Assembly: GCA_007116295.1 (NCBI GenBank)
Contig: SKIS01000040.1
Location: 1 to 8,571, forward strand
Direction: 5' to 3'
From: Candidatus Woesearchaeota archaeon
GTDB taxonomy: Archaea; Nanobdellota; Nanobdellia; Woesearchaeales; 21-14-0-10-32-9
Length of the DNA stretch: 8,571 nucleotides
Positions 1 to 4,555 of this stretch are shown piece by piece. The notes beneath the pieces are model-generated. The model searched no databases. It was given only the letters and a program-made list of their open reading frames with translations, and had not been told where the DNA came from. A program made the translations under genes and the position numbers. Each line of letters opens with the position of its first letter. Position 1 is the stretch's first letter.

Positions 1-227
1 ACTTTATTACTCAAGCTCAAGAGCCAGTTCAGCTACTAAACAAGCTAACTCAGAGTCTACTAAGAAAAAACTCTACTGACTCAAAGCTTGAAGAAAAACT
101 CGAGAAAAAACTAAATCATGAAATGAAAAAATACGGCTTTCTAATAACTTCTGTCAATATATCAGAAGGTGATGTTGACGTAAAGCAAAAAATAGACGAA
201 GATGAAGAATTTTTATTAGAGGAGTAA
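1..227 (+). CDS. Unrecognised protein, C-terminal 74 residues (5' end outside window)
   Basis: An open frame runs from base 3 to a TAA at 225-227 with no internal stop, so this is the tail of a gene that begins upstream. The fragment is hydrophilic. It has a Lys/Glu-rich, probably coiled or helical stretch (KLEEKLEKKLNHEMKKYGF), then a short beta-like segment (LITSVNISEGDVDV) and an acidic tail ending EEFLLEE. There is no membrane segment or catalytic motif, and I do not recognise the family. The helix followed by 'KYGF..TSVNIS' is faintly like the end of an SPFH-type domain, but that is too weak to name it. It converges on the presenilin-like gene and its last 12 bases overlap that gene's 3' end. 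Confidence 0.7.
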   Translation, partial: FITQAQEPVQLLNKLTQSLLRKNSTDSKLEEKLEKKLNHEMKKYGFLITSVNISEGDVDVKQKIDEDEEFLLEE

Positions 228-1067
228 AAGTATAACTAAATAACCACAAAAACTTCCTACAGCGATAGGCGGCATGGCTGGATAAAAAGCATTTTTCTTA
301 CCGTAAATCAATAAAGCTCCAAGACCTAAAGCTGCAAAAACAGGTATGAACAAGCTCAAACCTAAACTTTTAGGAAAACTCAGTCCTAAACTTACTAAAC
401 TACTAAAAACAACTCCTGAAAAAAGTAAGGGGAAAATGATGTCTCCTCCTCCCAGAACGCTAGGAACTTTTTTATCACTTTTTTTCGATTTATTTTGCTT
501 TTTACCTAAAGTAATACCGGGAAAATATTTAGAATCTAAAGCAAATTGGGCAATTTTAACCATGTGCTTACTCTTCCAAACAGCATACATATCATAAAAG
601 CTGATAAGAACTAAACCAATTATCATTATTGGGACATTCAAAATAGGAACTAGAAAAACTGCTACTCCGCTATACATTAACAGTTCAGTAAAATTATTAA
701 TCCACAAATTATGGGTGTAAAACCTTATAAGAACCACCAATAAAGCTAATAAAAACAGCCAAGTATCTGCAAAGAAAACTCCTAAAGCCAAACTCACTGC
801 CAAGAAATTTGCAACAAAAAACCAAGCTTTCCACCAATTCTTCTTATTTCTGTTAGCTAAAAAAATCAAAAGCAAAGTCCCGATAGCAATGCCTATAGTT
901 ATAAAAATAAGACTTTCTAAGCCGCTAGTCTGAGGACGCTCTATAATTGTTTCTCCAAATTCTCCTACTTCATCCACGCTTTGAGATATAAAAAAAAGTC
1001 CAACTAATTGAGCTAATAAAAATATGCTTACCAATAAAAAAATTGCGCTGTTTCTACTCATAAACAT
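216..1067 (-). CDS. Presenilin-family intramembrane aspartyl protease (archaeal PSH type)
   Basis: This is a 283-residue polytopic membrane protein with about nine hydrophobic segments and a Lys-rich cytosolic loop (188-200). Two catalytic aspartates are visible: D159 in 'FYDMYAV' (the YD motif) and D209 in 'GGGDIIFP' (the GxGD motif). A third motif, 'YPAMPPIAVG' at 262-271, occupies the place of the family's PAL motif but reads PAM. Length and motif order match archaeal presenilin/signal-peptide-peptidase homologues, which cleave transmembrane helices within the bilayer. The natural substrate is unknown; membrane-protein or signal-peptide turnover is the general role. Start choice is uncertain: the TATA box on this strand (1081-1090) lies about 25 nt from Met3 (1061) but only about 18 nt from Met1 (1067), so a leaderless start at 1061 fits better. 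It is divergent from the RNA-binding protein gene. Confidence 0.85.
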   Translation of the reverse strand: MFMSRNSAIFLLVSIFLLAQLVGLFFISQSVDEVGEFGETIIERPQTSGLESLIFITIGIAIGTLLLIFLANRNKKNWWKAWFFVANFLAVSLALGVFFADTWLFLLALLVVLIRFYTHNLWINNFTELLMYSGVAVFLVPILNVPIMIIGLVLISFYDMYAVWKSKHMVKIAQFALDSKYFPGITLGKKQNKSKKSDKKVPSVLGGGDIIFPLLFSGVVFSSLVSLGLSFPKSLGLSLFIPVFAALGLGALLIYGKKNAFYPAMPPIAVGSFCGYLVILLLL

Positions 1068-1080
1068 TTTTATAATGAAA

Positions 1081-1096
1081 TATATTTATAAAATAA
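1081..1096. promoter_or_regulatory. Divergent TATA elements between the protease and RNA-binding protein genes
   Basis: The 49-bp intergenic space is almost pure A/T. TTTATAAA at 1085-1092 is centred about 28 nt before the plus-strand ATG at 1117, the distance expected for an archaeal leaderless transcript. Read on the minus strand, TATAAATATA (1090-1081) is centred about 25 nt before the internal Met at 1061 of the protease gene. The two boxes overlap, so the two promoters may compete for one TBP/TFB site. Confidence 0.5.
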
Positions 1097-1116
1097 TCGT
1101 TATTTATTAAGGTAAA

Positions 1117-1554
1117 ATGAAAAACTTACACAAAGCTCAAATAAGGGTATTTGTAAAACCTCAAGACTTTTATGATGAGATAAAAAAATCTTTTTCTACT
1201 CTATTAAATCTAGATTTAAAAAAAGAAAAAATAAACTTGGAAGAATACAAAGCAACAGGGTTTGAAAAAAAAGAAATAAAGATACTTTATGTAACAATAG
1301 AAAAAAATAGGCAGCTAAACACATTTTTTGATAATTTGAAAGAAAAAGTAGGCAAACAAAAGCTTTTAGAACTAGTTAATAACGTAGACGATGATTGTTA
1401 CTTACACATAAGACTGGACAAAGAAAAATTATTGGTGGATGAATGGGAAATAATTGAGGGAGGAAACTGTTTTCACATAGCCATTTTAATAGCTACATAC
1501 CCAAAAAATAGTGAAAAAGCAAAAGAAAAACTTTTAGATATGATTAATAGTTAA
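1117..1554 (+). CDS. Archaeal RNA-binding protein (PF01877/DUF54-like)
   Basis: This is a 145-residue soluble protein. It opens with 'KAQIRVFVKPQDFYDEIKKSF' and has 'DCYLHIRLDKEKLL' at about 93-106 and 'NCFHIAILIATYPKNSEKAKEKL' near the end. These blocks and the full length are those of the archaeal RNA-binding family PF01877, which has a ribosomal-protein-L5-like fold and is often annotated as an exosome-associated or RNA-binding protein. The exact RNA target is not established for the family, and I infer a general RNA metabolism role. The ATG lies about 28 nt after a TATA box. A weak AAGGT sits only 3 nt before it, too close to be a normal ribosome binding site, so translation is probably leaderless. 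The gene is complete. Confidence 0.72.
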   Translation: MKNLHKAQIRVFVKPQDFYDEIKKSFSTLLNLDLKKEKINLEEYKATGFEKKEIKILYVTIEKNRQLNTFFDNLKEKVGKQKLLELVNNVDDDCYLHIRLDKEKLLVDEWEIIEGGNCFHIAILIATYPKNSEKAKEKLLDMINS

Positions 1555-1556
1555 TC

Positions 1557-1564
1557 TTAAATAA
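1557..1564 (+). promoter_or_regulatory. TATA box of the pilin-like gene
   Basis: TTAAATAA begins 2 nt after the stop codon of the preceding gene and is centred about 26 nt before the ATG at 1586. No Shine-Dalgarno sequence precedes that ATG. This is the spacing of an archaeal promoter driving a leaderless mRNA. Confidence 0.45.
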
Positions 1565-1585
1565 ACCAAAAGTTCTAAATAAAAC

Positions 1586-2110
1586 ATGAATAAGAAATCT
1601 CAAGCAGCATTAGAATTCTTAACTACTTATGGTTGGGCTATATTACTTGTAGGAACTGCTTTGATGGCACTAAGCTACTTTGGAATATTAGATCCGGGCC
1701 AGTTTCTTTCTGACAGATGCATAGTGGGATCTCCTCTAGATTGTAGCTCTTCAAACATAGCTTTAGGAACGCAAGGATTTGTAATAGAGCTAAGCAAATC
1801 AACTCCCAGAGATGTACATCTGTATAACTTAGAGTATAGACTGGAGAATTTTTTAGAATTTCAACCCTGCACTGGTTTTAGTAGTTTAAATATTTCAAGA
1901 CAAAACAAAAGGCTACTAATATGTGAGTTTAACATAGCAGATACTTCTTTTTTAGAAAATAGCATTGATAGAAAACAAGGTGTTGATTTTAGGTTTGATT
2001 ACGAAGTAGAAGGTGTTAACCCAGGAAGATTAGTTCCTGGAGAAGGAAGTATATATACGGCTGTAAATCAGAATTTAAATTTATCAACGGTTGTGGATCC
2101 TTGGGAATAA
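1586..2110 (+). CDS. Class III signal-peptide protein, archaeal type IV pilin-like
   Basis: This is a 174-residue protein starting 'MNKKSQAALEFLTTYGWAIL'. That is the archaeal class III signal peptide: a short basic leader, Gln6 as the +1 residue, Glu10 at +5, and a hydrophobic helix (about 11-35) immediately after. The prepilin peptidase EppA or a relative would be expected to cleave between Ser5 and Gln6. The mature protein would stay anchored or polymerise through its N-terminal helix, leaving an outer domain of about 135 residues. The outer domain has four cysteines (45, 53, 95, 113), enough for two disulfides, and looks beta-rich. Whether it is a structural pilin, a minor pilin or a surface protein cannot be told from sequence. 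No EppA, secretion ATPase or platform protein gene is nearby, so any pilus machinery is encoded elsewhere. Confidence 0.82.
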   Translation: MNKKSQAALEFLTTYGWAILLVGTALMALSYFGILDPGQFLSDRCIVGSPLDCSSSNIALGTQGFVIELSKSTPRDVHLYNLEYRLENFLEFQPCTGFSSLNISRQNKRLLICEFNIADTSFLENSIDRKQGVDFRFDYEVEGVNPGRLVPGEGSIYTAVNQNLNLSTVVDPWE

Positions 2111-2123
2111 TTTTTTAGAAACA

Positions 2124-2132
2124 TTTATTTAT
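2124..2132 (+). promoter_or_regulatory. TATA box of the two-TM protein / SDR gene pair
   Basis: TTTATTTAT, preceded by AACA, is centred about 27 nt before the ATG at 2155. It shares the string AACATTTAT with the boxes at 3203 and 6932. No ribosome binding site is seen, so the transcript is probably leaderless. Confidence 0.5.
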
Positions 2133-2154
2133 CTAAAAATACACAAGTAGTTTT

Positions 2155-2409
2155 ATGAAAGAAAAAAAATCACAAAAAAAGAGGTTTAAAGCAGCGCCAT
2201 TAGATAGTGCTTTCATGGCTACAAGCATAATAGGGTTTTTTGTATCTATATGGTTTGTCATGAGATTTTTAAGTTTTTCTTGGGGGTTTGCGTTCGCAAC
2301 TTTGTTTGTTTTAATGTTCTTAGCAAGTCTGATAAGTATGACTAGGGCGGATGTCGAAACAAATCACATAGATGCACTTGCAATGCATGAACTTAGGAAA
2401 AAGAAATGA
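2155..2409 (+). CDS. Small two-TM membrane protein, unknown function
   Basis: This is an 84-residue protein with a strongly basic N-terminus (MKEKKSQKKRFK), two hydrophobic helices (about 20-39 and 43-63) joined by a very short turn, and a polar tail ending in RKKK. By the positive-inside rule both ends should be cytoplasmic, forming a hairpin. I recognise no family. Its stop codon overlaps the next start codon as ATGA (2406-2409), so it is translationally coupled to the SDR gene, which suggests but does not prove a shared job. The TATA box at 2124-2132 places a leaderless start at this ATG. Confidence 0.68.
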   Translation: MKEKKSQKKRFKAAPLDSAFMATSIIGFFVSIWFVMRFLSFSWGFAFATLFVLMFLASLISMTRADVETNHIDALAMHELRKKK

Positions 2410-3200
2410 AAGTATTATTAATAGGAGGAAGAGGGTACCTTGGTAGAAGTGTCTCTAAGAATCTTTCAAAATACAAAATATACACTTTTGATAGAAGTAA
2501 AGGTCCAAAAAACCATTTTCAAGGTTCTATAACAAGTTTTAATGATGTTAAAAAAGCAATTGAAGGAATGGATGTAATAATCAATCTAGTTGGTTTAAGT
2601 CCTATAAAGAAACCAGAAAATTCATATAGTAAAGTTCACGTTTTAGGAGTTAGAAATATATTATTTGGACTTACGCCTAAACAAAGACTAATACATATTT
2701 CTGCTTTAGGAGCAGATTCAAGTTCTAAAAATGAATATTTAAGAACAAAAGGCAAGGCTGAATTATTAATAGAAGGTTCCAAAGCAAAATACGCGATCAT
2801 ACGCCCTTCAATACTTTTTTCAAAAGAAAGCGAAGTATTCACAATGTTTTCAAAGCCCTTACTGTTTCTCGTTCCAAATTTTAAGTTTAAATTTCAGCCA
2901 GTCTATGTGGATGACGTTGCTCAAATAATAGCTGAAATTCTATCAAAGAAAAAAACAGGTATTTTTCAATTAGGAGGGAATAAAAAGATAAGTTTTTACA
3001 CCTGGATAAAATCTTACAGAGCAAAAAAAGGTTTAGTAACTATTATGCTTCCAAGTACACTGGGCAAAATAGGAATAAAATTGGCTGAAATTATAGGGAT
3101 ATTTCCTAAGAACACTTTGACGCTACTTCAAAATAACACTTCTGATAGCACGTACAAATTTGATTATACAGATTATTTTGATTGGCTAAAAAAACATTAA
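2406..3200 (+). CDS. NAD(P)-binding atypical SDR, NDUFA9/complex I-like epimerase family
   Basis: This is a 264-residue Rossmann-fold protein. The N-terminal 'MKVLLIGGRGYLG' carries the GxxGxxG dinucleotide loop (G7, G10, G13). 'DVIINLVG' at about 56-63 is the usual fourth-strand segment, followed by 'LIHISALGAD' (95-104), 'YLRTKGKAE' (Tyr111, Lys115) and 'QPVYVDDVA' (164-172). This order is typical of the atypical, extended SDRs that resemble complex I subunit NDUFA9 and YbjT-like proteins. The substrate cannot be inferred: these proteins often bind a nucleotide cofactor without clear catalytic activity, and the Tyr-xxx-Lys pair is present here. The start is fixed by the ATGA overlap with the upstream gene and by AGGAAA at 2395-2400. 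No complex I genes are visible nearby. Confidence 0.8.
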   Translation: MKVLLIGGRGYLGRSVSKNLSKYKIYTFDRSKGPKNHFQGSITSFNDVKKAIEGMDVIINLVGLSPIKKPENSYSKVHVLGVRNILFGLTPKQRLIHISALGADSSSKNEYLRTKGKAELLIEGSKAKYAIIRPSILFSKESEVFTMFSKPLLFLVPNFKFKFQPVYVDDVAQIIAEILSKKKTGIFQLGGNKKISFYTWIKSYRAKKGLVTIMLPSTLGKIGIKLAEIIGIFPKNTLTLLQNNTSDSTYKFDYTDYFDWLKKH

Positions 3201-3202
3201 CA

Positions 3203-3210
3203 TTTATATA
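3203..3210 (+). promoter_or_regulatory. TATA box of the 193-residue orphan gene
   Basis: TTTATATA lies just after the SDR stop codon and is centred about 28 nt before the ATG at 3234. This distance supports that ATG over an in-frame TTG at 3225. It is preceded by AACA, like the boxes at 2124 and 6932. Confidence 0.55.
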
Positions 3211-3233
3211 ACAAAAGCTTTTTCTTGTTACTC

Positions 3234-3815
3234 ATGAGGGACTATAAATTAAAAATTGGAGAAGGTTATAATCTTTCACATCTTCTTAATTCTTCATTTA
3301 AAAAAGATTCTCAAGAAGAGAAAGAAGTCGAAAAGTCTTCTTTTGAAGAAAAACTTTGTTTTAATATTAATGATGTAAAAAAGTTTTCAATAGAAGAAAA
3401 CGAATTAGAATTCACATCTTATTTTTTGTTTAGAAATGATTTTAACAAAAAATCTTTTCCATACATAGATATTTTTGATGTCCCTGCCATAAGACGTCAA
3501 AGAGCAAGTCCTTTCTTCAGTCAAGACACATCGTTGAATACAAAAAACTATTTTAGCTTTCAAATAGTCACATCTTCGGATTTGCAAATCGTTTTATTCA
3601 CTCCAGAAAGAACAGTGATATCTGATAGGGCAACTAGATACTACGGGAAAAATAAATACTATGAATGGAGAGAAGCCTTAGAAAAAAGTATAAATGTATC
3701 CATCCCTAAAACCGACAGATCTCTTGAAAGAAACAGAGATCAATACCATTCTATAGCTTTACCTCTAAGAGAAAAGTACTTATCTCAAATATGGATACAG
3801 TTTAATAGGCTATAA
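3234..3815 (+). CDS. Hypothetical soluble protein, 193 residues
   Basis: I do not recognise a family. The protein is soluble, with no signal peptide or membrane helix. It has an acidic/basic, Glu/Lys/Ser-rich segment near residues 21-40, then a more ordered region with many aromatic residues (for example 'FTSYFLFRNDF' at about 60-70 and 'RYYGKNKYYEWREALEK' at 135-151). Several short beta-like stretches occur between 104 and 130. Clustered Arg (87-90, RRQR) and the basic C-terminal third could suit nucleic-acid binding, but that is only inference. An in-frame TTG nine bases upstream is possible, but the TATA box spacing favours ATG 3234. It ends 6 bp from the convergent FKBP gene. Confidence 0.68.
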   Translation: MRDYKLKIGEGYNLSHLLNSSFKKDSQEEKEVEKSSFEEKLCFNINDVKKFSIEENELEFTSYFLFRNDFNKKSFPYIDIFDVPAIRRQRASPFFSQDTSLNTKNYFSFQIVTSSDLQIVLFTPERTVISDRATRYYGKNKYYEWREALEKSINVSIPKTDRSLERNRDQYHSIALPLREKYLSQIWIQFNRL

Positions 3816-3829
3816 AAAAAACTATTTTT
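3814..3829. terminator. Back-to-back T-tract terminators between convergent genes
   Basis: The 6-bp space between the two stop codons holds most of an A run (3814-3821). On the minus strand this gives eight T residues immediately after the FKBP stop. On the plus strand, TTTTT at 3825-3829 follows the orphan gene's stop. Archaeal RNA polymerase terminates at T tracts without needing a hairpin, so both transcripts could end here. Confidence 0.4.
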
Positions 3830-4253
3830 CTATTCCTACAACTTCTAACTCAAAAATAAGAGTCTTTCCAGCCAAAGGAGGATTCATATCCAAAGTTATG
3901 CTATCATCTTCAACCTTAACAATTGTAGCAGGAACTTGTTGACCTGTAGGAACAGTAACTCCAACAACTCCTCCTTCTTTATAATCTTGACCTTGAGGAA
4001 ATTGACTCTTAGGAAACTTATGAACAAGCTCCTCTTTTCTATCTCCATACGCCTCACTAGGTGGAAGAGTAACTTCTTTTTTTTCTCCCTTTTCCATACC
4101 TAAAATAGCTTTCTCGAATCCAGGTATAACTTGGCTTGCTCCAACTTCGAATTCTATAGGTTGACCATGTTTTTTACTACTATCGAAAACATCTCCGTTT
4201 TCTAACTTTCCTGTGTACTCAACTTTTACTTTCATCTTTTCTTTTACTTTCAT
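3822..4253 (-). CDS. FKBP-type peptidyl-prolyl cis-trans isomerase, SlyD-like
   Basis: This 143-residue protein is a cis-trans prolyl isomerase with chaperone activity. The FKBP core shows 'VEYTGKLENGDVFDSS' (11-26), 'QVIPGFEKAILGMEKGEK' (41-58) and 'LPPSEAYGDR' (63-72), with Tyr13, Asp24, Val42, Ile43 and Tyr69 in active-site positions. The insert-in-flap chaperone domain runs from about 71 to 120. The C-terminal strand 'LDMNPPLAGKTLIFELEV' (121-138) is the SlyD/archaeal FKBP signature. There is no His-rich metal tail as in E. coli SlyD. It is the last gene of the HerA-like operon, and its ATG overlaps the upstream stop as ATGA. The first 13 bases of the gene are repeated 18 bases later, which makes Met7 a possible alternative start. 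Confidence 0.92.
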   Translation of the reverse strand: MKVKEKMKVKVEYTGKLENGDVFDSSKKHGQPIEFEVGASQVIPGFEKAILGMEKGEKKEVTLPPSEAYGDRKEELVHKFPKSQFPQGQDYKEGGVVGVTVPTGQQVPATIVKVEDDSITLDMNPPLAGKTLIFELEVVGIEK

Positions 4254-4555
4254 TTTTTTGTTTTCATTTCTTCAAATTTTTTCTTTGCTAATCGCTCTTT
4301 AAAAAATACTTCGTGACTTGCTCGCTTATCGAATAAAGAAACTGCTATAGTTGTAATAGCATTTTGACTCTCAAACAACCTATTTTCTTTCACTATCTGT
4401 CTAGCATCATCCAAACAGCTCTTCATAATATCATTATTTGCTTTTTGACATTCTTTCTCTGCCTGAAGCTCTTCTTCAGGAGTCAACTCAACTTCTTCCC
4501 AAATAGGGTACACGCTCTTATCGCTTTTTTTAGGAAAACTCTTACTATAATTCAT
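4250..4555 (-). CDS. Hypothetical 101-residue protein coupled to the HerA-like ATPase
   Basis: This small soluble protein has no recognised family. After a short N-terminal tail containing 'YPIWEEVELTPEEELQAEKE', the rest is mostly predicted helix, highly charged, with two cysteines (about 36 and 47) and a Lys-rich end (MKTKK). Its ATG overlaps the stop codon of the HerA-like gene, and its own stop overlaps the FKBP start, both as ATGA. AGGAGGT lies 6 nt before its ATG (minus strand, 4568-4562). The strong, private ribosome binding site suggests it is made at a good level relative to the ATPase. Coupling suggests a partner or adaptor of the ATPase, but this is inference from position only. 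Confidence 0.75.
   Translation of the reverse strand: MNYSKSFPKKSDKSVYPIWEEVELTPEEELQAEKECQKANNDIMKSCLDDARQIVKENRLFESQNAITTIAVSLFDKRASHEVFFKERLAKKKFEEMKTKK

Noticed and set aside
3225..3233. An upstream TTG start for the 193-residue orphan protein
   Set aside because: The TATA box centre is only about 19 nt from the TTG, but 27-28 nt from the ATG at 3234, matching the other leaderless genes.
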